64,000 bases of DNA. Source: Primorskyibacter aestuariivivens. Lineage in GTDB: Bacteria > Pseudomonadota > Alphaproteobacteria > Rhodobacterales > Rhodobacteraceae. The DNA is taken from NCBI RefSeq assembly GCF_028023675.1, contig NZ_JAQIOZ010000023.1, positions 1-64,000 on the forward strand. Direction: 5' to 3'. Shown here one piece after another: positions 46,869-56,653 of this stretch. The position numbers were made by a program, and so were the translations under genes. Positions within the stretch are counted from its first letter, which is position 1, and each line of letters starts with the position of its first letter. The notes below the pieces were generated by a model. The model searched no databases. It saw only the letters and a list, made by a program, of their open reading frames with translations, and had not been told where the DNA came from.

Positions 46869-49045
46869 TGCGGCAGGTGACATGGGCATATTGGGCCGCG
46901 CCTGTTCTGTTGGCCGCCTCCCTGGTCCTGGCCCCCGGCGCGCCGCTTCGCGCGCAAACGGCTGACGAGGCCGCGGTATCCGAGGAACAAAGCAAAATTG
47001 CCTTTCTGGTGGCCGACAATGTGGTGGTCACCGATGACGGACGGCTGATTGCCGATGGCAACGTGGAAGCGCTTTATGACGGCACCCGGCTCTGGGCGGA
47101 ACGTATCGTCTATGATCAGGAAAACGACACGCTCGAAATCGAGGGCCCGATCCGCATCGATGATGGCAACGGCATCGTTGTTCTGGCCGATGGCGCATCG
47201 CTCGACAGCGGTCTGGAAAACGGGCTTCTGACGGGTGCGCGGCTGGTGCTGGACCAGCAATTGCAGCTTGCCGCGGTACAGATCGCGCGGGCCGAAGGAC
47301 GCTATTCGCAGCTCAGCAAGACAACCGTGACCTCCTGTCAGGTCTGCGGCAAGAACGCCGTGCCGCTCTGGTCGATCCGCGCCCGGCGCGCCATCCACGA
47401 TCAGGAAGAACGCCAGCTTTATTTAGACGGGGCGCAGTTCCGGGTGCTCGACATCCCGGTAATGTACATCCCGCGCCTGCGCCTTCCCGATCCGACGCTG
47501 GAGCGCGCGCGCGGCTTCCTGTTCCCGTCGATGCGCTCGACCACGGAACTGGGAACCGGGGTCAAGGTGCCTTATTTCCTGCCGCTGGGCGATCACGCGG
47601 ACCTCACGATCACGCCGTATATATCCGAGGAAACCCGGACGGTCGAACTGCGGTTCCGCAGGGCGTTCCACAACGGCGATATCGAATTCAACGGTGCCGT
47701 GACCAGCGACACGCTGCGCTCCGACGGGCTGCGCGGCTATCTTTTGGGCGAAGGTGAATTCGACCTGCCCCGCGATTACGTGCTCAAATTCGACATCGAG
47801 CTGACCTCGGACGAGGCCTATCTTTCGGAATATGACTATTCCAGCAAGGACCGGCTCGACAGCGCGATCAGCGTGACACGCGCGAAACGGCACGAATATT
47901 TCGATGCCAGCCTGATCAATTACAATTCGCTGCGCGATAACGAACAGAATGCCCGCCAGCCCACGATCATCCCCGATATCAGCTACGAGCGGCGCTACCA
48001 GCTTGACGGGTCAGTGGGCGGCGAATTGCGCATGGCACTCAATGCCCATAGCCACCTGCGCTATTCTGACGAGGATATCCTTGGCCGCGATGTGACGCGG
48101 GCGACCGCCGAAGTCACATGGCTGGATCGCTGGACGACGACCGGCGGGCTGCAGCTTGGCGCGCGCGCCGGGCTGGCGGTGGATCAGTTCTGGATCGAGG
48201 ATGACAGCAGCTCGGATCCCAGCGCCACGTCCATCACCCCCAGCGCCGCGCTGGAACTGCGTTATCCGCTGCTGCGCAGCACGTCCTGGGGCGCGCGGCA
48301 ATTGCTTGAACCGATTGCGCAAATTGGCTGGAGCGGCGGGTCGAACCCCTCTGTGGCCAATGATGAAAGCCTGCGTCAGGAACTGGACGAGGGCAACCTG
48401 CTTGATCTGTCGCGCTTTCCGGCACCGGACCGGCGCGAACGCGGGGCGTCGGTCGTCACCGGGCTGCGCTTTCTGCACGATGATCCGCGCGGCTGGGAGG
48501 CCGGGCTGGCCGTGGGTCGCGTGTTCCGCGAGATTGCCCATCCCGATTTCACCAAGAGCTCCGGCCTGAACGAGGCGATGTCGGATTGGCTGTTATCGGC
48601 CCATTTCCGCCACGAGGACGGGCTGTACCTGATGGGGCGGACCATCGTCGACGACCGCGGCGAGGTCTCGAAATCCGAAGCGCGCGGAAGCTGGAACAAC
48701 GATCTGCTCGATCTCGGCGCGTCATTCCTCATCCTGCCCTCCGACGAGGATGAAGGCCGCAGTGAGCGCGCGGCGGAATGGTCCTTTGACGGGGCATACC
48801 GTTTGTCGCGCCACTGGACGGCAAGTGGCGATCTGCGTTACGACATGGCCGATGGCCGTGCGGTCAAGGCCGGGCTAGGCATGGCGTATAGAAACGAATG
48901 TATCGAGGCGAATTTTTCGGCCACGCGCCGCTTTGCGAATTCCAGCAATCTGGACCCATCGACCTCTTTTGGTCTAACGGTTACGCTCAAGGGGTTCAGC
49001 ACAGGCGGCGACGCAGGAGGCTACAGCAGGACATGCACACAATGA
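46865..49045 (+). CDS. lptD: LPS-assembly outer-membrane protein LptD
   Basis: 726 residues. Signal peptide, then an OstA/LptA-like jellyroll (IAFLVADNVVVTDDGRLIADG..., LIADGNVEALYDG), then a large C-terminal beta-barrel ending SFGLTVTLKGF. Two cysteines in TSCQVCGKN correspond to the N-terminal pair and others lie near the C-terminus (ECIEANF, TCTQ). ATGA overlap with lptG and a GGAGG site fix the start near 46865. Confidence 0.9.
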   Translation: MMRQVTWAYWAAPVLLAASLVLAPGAPLRAQTADEAAVSEEQSKIAFLVADNVVVTDDGRLIADGNVEALYDGTRLWAERIVYDQENDTLEIEGPIRIDDGNGIVVLADGASLDSGLENGLLTGARLVLDQQLQLAAVQIARAEGRYSQLSKTTVTSCQVCGKNAVPLWSIRARRAIHDQEERQLYLDGAQFRVLDIPVMYIPRLRLPDPTLERARGFLFPSMRSTTELGTGVKVPYFLPLGDHADLTITPYISEETRTVELRFRRAFHNGDIEFNGAVTSDTLRSDGLRGYLLGEGEFDLPRDYVLKFDIELTSDEAYLSEYDYSSKDRLDSAISVTRAKRHEYFDASLINYNSLRDNEQNARQPTIIPDISYERRYQLDGSVGGELRMALNAHSHLRYSDEDILGRDVTRATAEVTWLDRWTTTGGLQLGARAGLAVDQFWIEDDSSSDPSATSITPSAALELRYPLLRSTSWGARQLLEPIAQIGWSGGSNPSVANDESLRQELDEGNLLDLSRFPAPDRRERGASVVTGLRFLHDDPRGWEAGLAVGRVFREIAHPDFTKSSGLNEAMSDWLLSAHFRHEDGLYLMGRTIVDDRGEVSKSEARGSWNNDLLDLGASFLILPSDEDEGRSERAAEWSFDGAYRLSRHWTASGDLRYDMADGRAVKAGLGMAYRNECIEANFSATRRFANSSNLDPSTSFGLTVTLKGFSTGGDAGGYSRTCTQ

Positions 49046-50283
49046 CCAAGACCATTTTCCGCCCCATGTTGCGCCGTGCCGCAATGGCCCTTTGCGCCGC
49101 GACCCTGTCGCTTGGTGCCGTGCCGGCACTGGCACAGGGGCTGTTCTCGCCCGCGATCAAGGTCAATGACCAGGTGATTACCAATTACGAATGGAACCAG
49201 CGTACACTATTCCTGCAGCTCCTGCGCGCCCCCGGCGACCCGCGCGAAAACGCCCGCAAGCAATTGGTGGAAGACCGGCTCAAGCTGGATGCGGCCCGTG
49301 CGGCGGGCATCTCGGTGACCAATTCCGACATTGCCAACGGCATGACCGAATTTGCCGCCCGCGCCAATCTGAGCGCCGATGAATTCGTGCGCGAGATCGG
49401 CAAGGCCGGGATCGAGTTGCAGACCTTCCGCGATTTCGTGCAGGCCGGTCTGGCCTGGCGCGAGGTGCTGCGCGCACGCTTCGCCGGTCGGGTGCAGATT
49501 TCCGAGGCCGAAGTGGACCGCGCGCTGTCCTCGCAAGGCGGAGGGTCCTCCGTGCGGGTGCTGCTGTCTGAAATCATCATGCCTGCCGATCCAAGCAACG
49601 CGCAGCAGGTCCAGGCGCGTGCCGCCGAGATTTCGCAATACACAACAGAGGCACAATTTGCCGCCGCCGCGCGCAACTACTCGGCGACGCCCTCGCGCGG
49701 TCGCGGCGGCAAGCTGCCCTGGCAAAAGCTTGAGGACCTGCCCCCGCCCCTGCGCCCGCTGGTGCTGGCGCTGGCCCCGGGCGAAGTGACCGAGCCGCTG
49801 CCGCTGCCCAATGCGGTTGCGCTGTTCCAGATGCGCGCCATCGAGGAAACCGAATATTCCCCGCCCAGCTATTCCGCCATTGAATACGCAGCCTATTACA
49901 TGGCGGGCGGGCGCAGCGAACAGACCCTGGCCCAGGCCGAACGGCTCAAGGCCCGTGTCGATCGCTGTGACGATCTCTATGGCGTCGCCAAGGGCCAGCC
50001 CGAAGAGGTACTCGACCGCGACGCGCTGCCGCCCGAGGATATCCCGACCGATATCGCGCTGGAACTGGCCAAGCTGGACCCCGGTGAGGTCTCCACCACG
50101 CTGACCCGCGCGAACGGGCAGACGCTGGTTTTCCTGATGCTCTGTGGTCGCAGCCCGGCGGTCGAAGAGGCCCCCGACCGCGAAGCTGTCATCACCGGAT
50201 TGCGCAACCGTCGTCTTGAATCGCTGTCGAATTCCTTCCTCGAAGAGCTGCGGGCCGACGCGCGTATCGTTTTCTACGAATGA
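49042..50283 (+). CDS. surA: SurA-type periplasmic peptidyl-prolyl isomerase/chaperone
   Basis: 413 residues, with a signal peptide, an N-terminal SurA chaperone module (IKVNDQVITNYEWNQR...) and one parvulin domain (about 165-265, GRGGKLPWQKLEDLPPPLRP). A tail helix (NRRLESLSNSFLEELRADARI) follows. It delivers outer-membrane proteins, LptD being a known client. The ATG overlapping the lptD stop (ATGA) is chosen; an ATG at 49033 is equally close. Confidence 0.88.
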   Translation: MTKTIFRPMLRRAAMALCAATLSLGAVPALAQGLFSPAIKVNDQVITNYEWNQRTLFLQLLRAPGDPRENARKQLVEDRLKLDAARAAGISVTNSDIANGMTEFAARANLSADEFVREIGKAGIELQTFRDFVQAGLAWREVLRARFAGRVQISEAEVDRALSSQGGGSSVRVLLSEIIMPADPSNAQQVQARAAEISQYTTEAQFAAAARNYSATPSRGRGGKLPWQKLEDLPPPLRPLVLALAPGEVTEPLPLPNAVALFQMRAIEETEYSPPSYSAIEYAAYYMAGGRSEQTLAQAERLKARVDRCDDLYGVAKGQPEEVLDRDALPPEDIPTDIALELAKLDPGEVSTTLTRANGQTLVFLMLCGRSPAVEEAPDREAVITGLRNRRLESLSNSFLEELRADARIVFYE

Positions 50284-51242
50284 TCCCCCCTGCCCCGGTC
50301 GTGCTGAGCTGTGGCGAGCCTGCCGGGGTTGGCCCGGAACTTGCGCTGCGTGCGTGGGAGGTTTTGCGGGATGAGGTGCCGTTCTGTCTCATCGGGGACA
50401 TGCGCCACCTGCCCGATAACGACACGCCGCGCGTCGAGATCGCCGATCCCTCCGAGGCGACCCGAGCGATGCCCCATGGCCTTCCGGTGCTGCATCGCGA
50501 TTTCGGCCCGCCGGTCACGCCCGGCGTGCCGCATCCGGCCCATGCGCAACCCGTCATTGACGCCATTGCCGAGGGCGTGGCCATGGCCATGGACGGGCGC
50601 GCCCGCGCGCTCTGCACCGCGCCGATCCACAAACAGGCGTTGCAGGATGGGGCTGGCTTTGCCTATCCTGGCCATACCGAATATCTCGCTGCGCTGGCGG
50701 GCGTGGAACGCGTGGTGATGATGCTGGCCTCGCCCCTGCTGCGGGTCGTGCCGGTGACCATTCACATCCCTCTGTCCGAGGTGAAAACGGCGCTGACACC
50801 TGCACTTGTGGAAGAGACGATCCGCATCACCCATGCCGGGCTGATCCAGCGTTTTGGTATCCAAGCGCCGCGCATCGCCGTCGCCGGGCTGAACCCGCAT
50901 GCGGGCGAAGGCGGCAAGATGGGGCGCGAGGAGATCGAGATCATCTCCCCGGTGCTGGATCGGCTGCGCGGCGACGGCATGGAGATTGCCGGGCCGCTAT
51001 CCGCCGACACGATGTTTCATGCACCCGCCCGCGCCCGCTATGACGTGGCGGTTTGCATGTACCACGATCAGGCGCTGATCCCGATCAAGACGCTCGATTT
51101 CGATCGCGGCGTGAATGTCACCCTTGGCCTGCCTTTCCTGCGCACCTCACCCGATCATGGCACAGCCTTCGACATCGCGGGCAAGGGGCTGGCAAATCCT
51201 GCATCGCTGATCGCGGCGCTGCGCATGGCGGCAGATGCCTGA
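50280..51242 (+). CDS. pdxA: 4-hydroxythreonine-4-phosphate dehydrogenase
   Basis: 320-residue PdxA of the DXP-dependent vitamin B6 pathway. Metal-binding histidines lie in TAPIHKQALQ, GHTEYLA and CMYHDQALIPIK; GLNPHAGEGGKMGREE is diagnostic. ATGA overlap with surA. Confidence 0.93.
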   Translation: MIPPAPVVLSCGEPAGVGPELALRAWEVLRDEVPFCLIGDMRHLPDNDTPRVEIADPSEATRAMPHGLPVLHRDFGPPVTPGVPHPAHAQPVIDAIAEGVAMAMDGRARALCTAPIHKQALQDGAGFAYPGHTEYLAALAGVERVVMMLASPLLRVVPVTIHIPLSEVKTALTPALVEETIRITHAGLIQRFGIQAPRIAVAGLNPHAGEGGKMGREEIEIISPVLDRLRGDGMEIAGPLSADTMFHAPARARYDVAVCMYHDQALIPIKTLDFDRGVNVTLGLPFLRTSPDHGTAFDIAGKGLANPASLIAALRMAADA

Positions 51243-51271
51243 GATGCGGATGAGCAAAGAGAAGAAGACAC

Positions 51272-52120
51272 ATGGGCACCATTGATGACCTACCGCCGCT
51301 CCGCGATGTGATTGCCACCCATGGTCTGAGCGCCAAGAAAGCGCTGGGTCAGAATTTCCTGCTCGACCTGAACCTGACTGCCAAGATCGCCCGGCAGGCC
51401 GGGGAACTGCGAGATTGCGATGTGCTGGAGATCGGTCCCGGTCCCGGGGGACTGACCCGGGGGCTGCTGGCCGAGGGCGCGCGCAAGGTGCTGGCGATTG
51501 AAAAGGATGCGCGCTGTCTTCCGGCGCTGGCCGAGATCGCGGCGCGCTATCCGGGGCAGTTGGAGGTGATCAACGGCGACGCGCTTGAGATCGACCCGCT
51601 GTCGCATCTGATGCCGCCGATCCGCGTTGCGGCGAACCTGCCCTATAACGTCGGAACAGAGCTTCTGGTGCGCTGGCTCACGCCCAGGGACTGGCCGCCA
51701 TTCTGGCAATCCCTGACGCTGATGTTTCAAAAGGAAGTGGCCGAACGGATTACCGCCGAACCGGGGTCCAAGGCTTACGGGCGTCTGGCGATCCTTGCCC
51801 AATGGCGGACACGCGCGCGCATCGTGCTGTCCTTGCCGCCGGGTGCCTTTTCGCCGCCGCCCAAAGTGTCCTCGGCCGTGGTGCATCTCGACGCGCTGCC
51901 CGAGCCGCGCTACCCGGCGGATGCCAAAATTCTGCAGGACGTGGTCGCCCGCGCCTTCAACCAGCGGCGCAAGATGCTGCGCGCCTCGCTCAAGGGGCTG
52001 GGTGCGGATGTGGAGGACATGCTGACCGCGGCCGGCATCAAACCCACCGAGCGCGCCGAACAGGTGCCGCTTGAGGCGTTCTGCGCGCTGGCGCGTGAAG
52101 TGGCGGCGCGGCGGGCCTGA
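51272..52120 (+). CDS. rsmA: 16S rRNA dimethyladenosine transferase
   Basis: 282-residue KsgA-family methyltransferase dimethylating the two adjacent adenosines near the 16S 3' end. [13 protein letters not shown] at the N-terminus, the SAM motif [15 protein letters not shown] and the [15 protein letters not shown] catalytic motif are clear. Last gene of the lptF-rsmA string. Confidence 0.94.
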   Translation: MGTIDDLPPLRDVIATHGLSAKKALGQNFLLDLNLTAKIARQAGELRDCDVLEIGPGPGGLTRGLLAEGARKVLAIEKDARCLPALAEIAARYPGQLEVINGDALEIDPLSHLMPPIRVAANLPYNVGTELLVRWLTPRDWPPFWQSLTLMFQKEVAERITAEPGSKAYGRLAILAQWRTRARIVLSLPPGAFSPPPKVSSAVVHLDALPEPRYPADAKILQDVVARAFNQRRKMLRASLKGLGADVEDMLTAAGIKPTERAEQVPLEAFCALAREVAARRA

Positions 52121-52126
52121 AACGCA

Positions 52127-52152
52127 AACGGGCCGCCACATGGCGACCCGTT
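52127..52152. terminator. Hairpin between convergent rsmA and DUF4167 genes
   Basis: AACGGGCCGCCA / TGGCGACCCGTT pairs over 11 of 12 positions with a 2-base loop. It lies six bases after the rsmA stop. No U-run, so efficiency is uncertain, but it could serve both strands. Confidence 0.5.
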
Positions 52153-52172
52153 CCAAACCGGTATGAAAGCAA

Positions 52173-52811
52173 TCACTCCGCCGCTTGTGACGGCTCATCG
52201 CTGGAGGGCGTATCCGCTTCGGACTTGTCGTCCTTCTTGGCGGCTTTGGGCTTGCTGCTTTTGCGCGGGGCCGCGCTTTTGCGGCGCGGCTTCGGCTTGG
52301 GCTCTTCGGCGCGCTCCTCGGGCGTGTCCACGAGCCCGGAATCGGTGTTTTCACCGTTTTCATCCAGGTCGATCACATCCGGCTGCGGAGCCTCGGAGAG
52401 GTCAGCATTGCTGTCGCGGCGCGGCGCGGCCTGTTCCTGCGCGGAGCTGTCATTGCCGCCACCGCCATTGCTTTCCCGTTCCTGACGGTCGGCGCGTTCA
52501 CGGTCGCGCTGGGCCTGGCGTTCGCGGTTCTGCCGCTCCTGCTCTTCGCGCTTGGCGTCCTGTTCTTTCTGCGCCTCGCTCAGCATCCGTGTGTAATGCT
52601 CGGCATGCTGTTGAAAGTTCTCGGTGGCCACGCGGTCGCCCGAAAGCTGCGCATCGCGGGCCAGCTGGTTATATTTGTCGATGATCTGTTGCGGGGTTCC
52701 GCGCACCTTGCCCTCGGGGCCCGAGCTGTCGAAGACCCGGTTGATGATGTTACCAGAGGAGGGTTTGTTGCGGTTCGATCTCGACCGCGACCTTGACTTG
52801 GAAGATCTCAT
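52173..52811 (-). CDS. DUF4167 domain protein
   Basis: 212 residues. The basic N-terminus MRSSKSRSRSRSNRNKP and the DUF4167 core (GNIINRVFDSSGPEGKVRG, TPQQIIDKYNQLARDAQ, ENFQQHAEHYTRML) are conserved in alphaproteobacteria. The rest is low-complexity: glutamine/arginine-rich, then acidic, then lysine/proline-rich. Nucleic-acid binding is plausible, function unknown. The start at 52811 matches the family; the ATG at 52841 adds ten unrelated residues. Confidence 0.85.
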   Translation of the reverse strand: MRSSKSRSRSRSNRNKPSSGNIINRVFDSSGPEGKVRGTPQQIIDKYNQLARDAQLSGDRVATENFQQHAEHYTRMLSEAQKEQDAKREEQERQNRERQAQRDRERADRQERESNGGGGNDSSAQEQAAPRRDSNADLSEAPQPDVIDLDENGENTDSGLVDTPEERAEEPKPKPRRKSAAPRKSSKPKAAKKDDKSEADTPSSDEPSQAAE

Positions 52812-53052
52812 TTTAGCAGCAATCCAGCCTTTGTAAGTCATGTCCAGTTGATTTGCCGGGTGATACGCGCATGTCGCGAGATATATGGCAATTCAACGCT
52901 TTTTGGGCTTGGCATCGTGCGGGACCCGTCAAGACGATCCACCGCGTCGATGTCTCAGGAGTAAACATGTCATGGGGACCCTTACAAGAGGGTAAACGCC
53001 ATTTTTCGTGCAATCGGCGGGAAAACGCGGCAGAAATGCACCTTTTTCCCCT

Positions 53053-53886
53053 CTAATCGGGGTGACGGGCCGTCAAAACCCGGTCCCGGCCGTCAAGATC
53101 GCGCACGATCGACACGCCCTTGAGCCCCGCCGCCGTCATCATCGCGGCCACGGCGCCGGCCTGTGTCGGGCCGATTTCCACCACCAGTCGCCCGCCGGGC
53201 ACCAGATGCGCCATGACACCGGCAGTGATCGCGCGATAGGCCGACAGCCCGTCGCCTTCATCGGTGAGCGCCAGGCGCGGTTCATAGGCCTGCACATCCC
53301 GCGACAGGCCCGGCATCTCATCCGCGGCGATGTAGGGCGGGTTGGACACAATCAGGTCGAACTGCCCTTCAACCCCGGCGAACCAGTCGCTTTCGAGCCA
53401 GGTCACGCGCCCTGACAGACCCAGAGACGCGCCATTGTCGCGCGCCACCGCCAGGGCATCAGCGGACAGGTCAACGCCCGTACCCATCGTGCCTTCGGTC
53501 TCGGCCAGCAGGGTGAGCAGGATGCAGCCTGTTCCGGTGCCAAGGTCCAGAACCCGGTCGAACGGTTCGGCCAGCGCGGACTCGATCAGCGTCTCGGTCT
53601 CGGGGCGCGGGTCGAGCACATCGGGCGTGACACGGAAGGACCGGCCAAAGAAGTCGCGCGTGCCAACCAGATGGGACACCGGTTCGCTGGCGGCGCGGCG
53701 CTGGATCAAGGTGTCGAATGTCGCGGCAACCTCGTCGCCCACCGGGTCAGGCAGCACCAGCGTCAGCCGCCCCGGCTCAGCCCCCAGCGCAAAGGCCATC
53801 AGACGCCGTGCGTCGCGCCCTGCCCCGTCGATCCCCGCCTGTTTGAGCGCGCGCGTCCCACGCGCCAGCAGTTCCGACCCGGTCAT
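53053..53886 (-). CDS. prmC: Release-factor glutamine methyltransferase
   Basis: 277-residue HemK/PrmC enzyme that N5-methylates the glutamine of the GGQ motif in RF1 and RF2. [17 protein letters not shown] (SAM site) and [12 protein letters not shown] (catalytic NPPY) are present. Its start overlaps the prfA stop by four bases, so enzyme and substrate are co-translated. Confidence 0.93.
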   Translation of the reverse strand: MTGSELLARGTRALKQAGIDGAGRDARRLMAFALGAEPGRLTLVLPDPVGDEVAATFDTLIQRRAASEPVSHLVGTRDFFGRSFRVTPDVLDPRPETETLIESALAEPFDRVLDLGTGTGCILLTLLAETEGTMGTGVDLSADALAVARDNGASLGLSGRVTWLESDWFAGVEGQFDLIVSNPPYIAADEMPGLSRDVQAYEPRLALTDEGDGLSAYRAITAGVMAHLVPGGRLVVEIGPTQAGAVAAMMTAAGLKGVSIVRDLDGRDRVLTARHPD

Positions 53887-54929
53887 GCCATCTCGGCCAG
53901 TTGCGTGGCCTGCGCATCAGCGGTGAGCGCGTCGATGATCTCGTCGAGATCGCCGGACATGACCTGATCGAGCTTGTAGAGCGTGAGGTTGATACGGTGA
54001 TCGGTCATGCGCCCCTGCGGGAAGTTATAGGTGCGGATGCGTTCCGACCGGTCCCCTGATCCAACCTGGGATTTGCGGCTTTCGCTGCGTTCGCTATCGA
54101 CCCGCTGGCGTTCGAGATCGTAAAGCCGGGTTTTCAGCACCTGCATGGCGATCTCGCGGTTGCGGTGCTGGGATTTCTCGGAACTCGTGACCACGATGCC
54201 GGTGGGCAGGTGCGTGATGCGCACCGCCGAATCCGTGGTGTTCACGTGCTGACCACCTGCACCCGAGGACCGCATCGTGTCGATGCGCAGGTCGTTTGCG
54301 TCGATGCGAATGTCCACATCCTCGGCCTCGGGCAGCACAGCAACGGTCGCAGCGGAGGTATGGATACGCCCGCCCGACTCGGTGGTGGGCACGCGCTGAA
54401 CCCGGTGCACACCGGATTCGAATTTCAACCGCGCAAAGACATTGTCGCCCTTCACATGGGCCACCACTTCCTTGACGCCACCCAGTTCGGTGGATTGCTC
54501 TTCGATGATCTCAAAGCCCCAGCCGCGTCCTTCCGCATAGCGCTGATACATGCGCAGCAGATCGCCCGCGAAAAGCGCCGCCTCTTCGCCACCAGTCCCG
54601 GGGCGTATCTCGATCATCGCGGGGCGCGTATCCGCCTCGTCCCGGGGCAAAAGCGCCAGTTGCAGCGCTTTCTCCGCCTCCGGAAGGCGCTTGCGCAGGA
54701 TCGGCAATTCTTCTTCCGCCAGTTCGGCCATGTCCGGATCATCCAGCATGGCTTCGGCCTCGGCCATGTCCGACTGCAATTTCTGCCACTCGGCGATTTG
54801 TTCGACCACGGGTTTCAGCCCGGCATATTCCTTGGCAAGCTTGGCGATATCCCCGCCACCTTCGGCCATCTGGGCTTCGAGATATTCGAAACGGTCCTGG
54901 ATCTGGCGGAGGCGGTCTTCGGGGATCAT
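53883..54929 (-). CDS. prfA: Peptide chain release factor 1
   Basis: 348-residue RF1. The peptidyl-hydrolysis motif is [15 protein letters not shown]; the stop-codon-reading region with [14 protein letters not shown] includes the PxT-type element (VPTTE). Recognises UAA and UAG. Confidence 0.95.
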   Translation of the reverse strand: MIPEDRLRQIQDRFEYLEAQMAEGGGDIAKLAKEYAGLKPVVEQIAEWQKLQSDMAEAEAMLDDPDMAELAEEELPILRKRLPEAEKALQLALLPRDEADTRPAMIEIRPGTGGEEAALFAGDLLRMYQRYAEGRGWGFEIIEEQSTELGGVKEVVAHVKGDNVFARLKFESGVHRVQRVPTTESGGRIHTSAATVAVLPEAEDVDIRIDANDLRIDTMRSSGAGGQHVNTTDSAVRITHLPTGIVVTSSEKSQHRNREIAMQVLKTRLYDLERQRVDSERSESRKSQVGSGDRSERIRTYNFPQGRMTDHRINLTLYKLDQVMSGDLDEIIDALTADAQATQLAEMA

Positions 54930-54977
54930 GTCAGCTTTGCTTTTTGCAGGTCAGGACCTTCGTGATAAACTGGACCC

Positions 54978-55268
54978 ATGCTGAGAGGAAGTGTCCTTTT
55001 GATCGTTATGGCGCTGCCCGCATCGGCCGATGTAACAGGCCCGGGCGGCAAAACGGCGGATTGCTATTGCACCGATTCATCCGGCGCGCGGGTCGAGCTG
55101 GGTCAGACTATCTGTCTGCAGGTCGACGGGCGCATGTTCATGGCGCAATGCCAGATGTCGCTCAACGTGCCGATGTGGCGCGAGGTGGCGCAGGGCTGTC
55201 TCAGCTCATCCCTGCCCCAGAGTCTCAAGCCAGCCGTCGAGACGGGCGGCATTGACCCCAAGATCTGA
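54978..55268 (+). CDS. Small secreted cysteine-rich protein
   Basis: 96 residues with a signal peptide (MLRGSVLLIVMALPASA). The mature part has five cysteines (ADCYCTDSSG, QTICLQVDG, MAQCQMSLN, QGCLS). The pattern looks conserved among Rhodobacterales small proteins I have seen, function unknown. It lies divergent from prfA. Its last 63 bases overlap the convergent DUF1499 gene on the other strand. Confidence 0.68.
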   Translation: MLRGSVLLIVMALPASADVTGPGGKTADCYCTDSSGARVELGQTICLQVDGRMFMAQCQMSLNVPMWREVAQGCLSSSLPQSLKPAVETGGIDPKI

Positions 55269-55634
55269 CTGCCCGAACCGCGCCCGGCCAAAGAGCCGGA
55301 TGGTGCCATCGGTCAGCTGAACGGTCGTGTAATCGGGAAAGCCCATGACCAGCGACCGGGTGACATAGGTGATATGCCCCTCCTCCAGCGACCCGGCAAG
55401 CACCCGCGTGCGCGGCGTGTCGCGGATCACGCGGTCCAGCGCGGCCAGCCTTTCCTTATCGCCGTCGAACATCCGGCGCGCCGCGGCCTGAAGCGTTTCG
55501 TTATGCGTAAACGTTAGCGTCACGTGCCAGCGCCCCGGATCGGATGGCGCAACCCGGATGTAGAACATGAGAAACGCGAACGCGACCAGCAGGAGAATGG
55601 CGATCTGACGGAACATTCGGGACCTTTCGGACAT
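55206..55634 (-). CDS. DUF1499 family membrane-anchored protein
   Basis: 142 residues: one N-terminal transmembrane helix (IAILLLVAFAFLMFYI) then a DUF1499-type domain with GFPDYTTVQLTDGTIRLFG and the hallmark ARFGQSDLGVNAARL. Function unknown. The ATG at 55634 is used; 55616 is an alternative. Its 3' end overlaps a plus-strand small gene. Follows speB by 44 bases. Confidence 0.78.
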   Translation of the reverse strand: MSERSRMFRQIAILLLVAFAFLMFYIRVAPSDPGRWHVTLTFTHNETLQAAARRMFDGDKERLAALDRVIRDTPRTRVLAGSLEEGHITYVTRSLVMGFPDYTTVQLTDGTIRLFGRARFGQSDLGVNAARLDGWLETLGQG

Positions 55635-55678
55635 TGCCCGGCCCCGCAATAATCGGGCGCTCAGGTCAATGGATGACA

Positions 55679-56650
55679 CTATGCGCCAAGTCCTAGCCTG
55701 TTCCACCCGATAAGGCATATGAGTTCCATTGCCACATGCGCGCCCGCGATGGCCGTGGCACCGGTGGTGTCAAATGGTGGCGAGACCTCGACCACATCCC
55801 CGCCCAGCAGGTTGACGCCTGCGATCTGGCGCAGGATCACCGCCGCCTGCGCGGTGCTCAGCCCGCCCCAGACCGGCGTGCCGGTGCCGGGCGCAAAGGC
55901 CGGGTCCAGCCCGTCGATGTCAAATGTCAGATAGGCGGGTGTATCCCCCACGATCTCACGAATCCGCGCCGCGACCGCTTCGGGGCCGGTGGCATGCACC
56001 TCGCGCGCGTCGATGATGTTCACGCCACAGGTGTCGGGATTGTCGGTGCGGATACCGATCTGAACCGAGCGTGCCGGATCAATCAGCCCCAGTTTGATCG
56101 CCTTGTAGACGAATGTGCCGTGGTCGATCCGCTCCATGTCATCATCCACCCAGCTGTCGCTATGCGCATCGAACTGGATCAACGCCAGCGGGCCATGTTT
56201 CGCCGCATGGGCCCGCAGGATCGGCAAGGTGATGTAGTGATCACCACCCAGCGTGACCTGCGCCGCGCCGGACGCGATGATCCCTGCGCTATGGGCCTCA
56301 AGCGTGGCGGGAAACTCGGACACTTTGGCATAGTCGAACGCCATGTCGCCATAATCCACCACGTCGAGCTGTTCCAGCGGCGAAAACCCCCAGCCATAGG
56401 GCGCATCGGGGCTTTGCAGGGCGCTGGCCTCGCGGATGGCACGGGGGCCAAGCCGCGTGCCGGGGCGGTTGGTCACCGCCTGATCAAAGGGGATGCCAGT
56501 CACGGCGATATCGACGCCGTTCAGGTCCTTGGTATAGCGGCGGCGGACAAAGGAGGTGGCCCCGCCAAAAGTGTTCTCATAGCTCAGCCCCCGGCGATCC
56601 GACCGGGTAAAGGCATCGTCCACCGCCTGTTTCGCATCCTCTAGCGCCAT
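55679..56650 (-). CDS. speB: Agmatinase / ureohydrolase
   Basis: 323-residue manganese ureohydrolase. Metal motifs: VTLGGDHYITLP, QFDAHSDSW and TFDIDGLDPAFAPGTG. Agmatine to putrescine plus urea is the default; guanidinobutyrase or another ureohydrolase activity cannot be excluded. The M20 amidohydrolase ends three bases upstream. Confidence 0.86.
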   Translation of the reverse strand: MALEDAKQAVDDAFTRSDRRGLSYENTFGGATSFVRRRYTKDLNGVDIAVTGIPFDQAVTNRPGTRLGPRAIREASALQSPDAPYGWGFSPLEQLDVVDYGDMAFDYAKVSEFPATLEAHSAGIIASGAAQVTLGGDHYITLPILRAHAAKHGPLALIQFDAHSDSWVDDDMERIDHGTFVYKAIKLGLIDPARSVQIGIRTDNPDTCGVNIIDAREVHATGPEAVAARIREIVGDTPAYLTFDIDGLDPAFAPGTGTPVWGGLSTAQAAVILRQIAGVNLLGGDVVEVSPPFDTTGATAIAGAHVAMELICLIGWNRLGLGA

Positions 56651-56653
56651 GTC

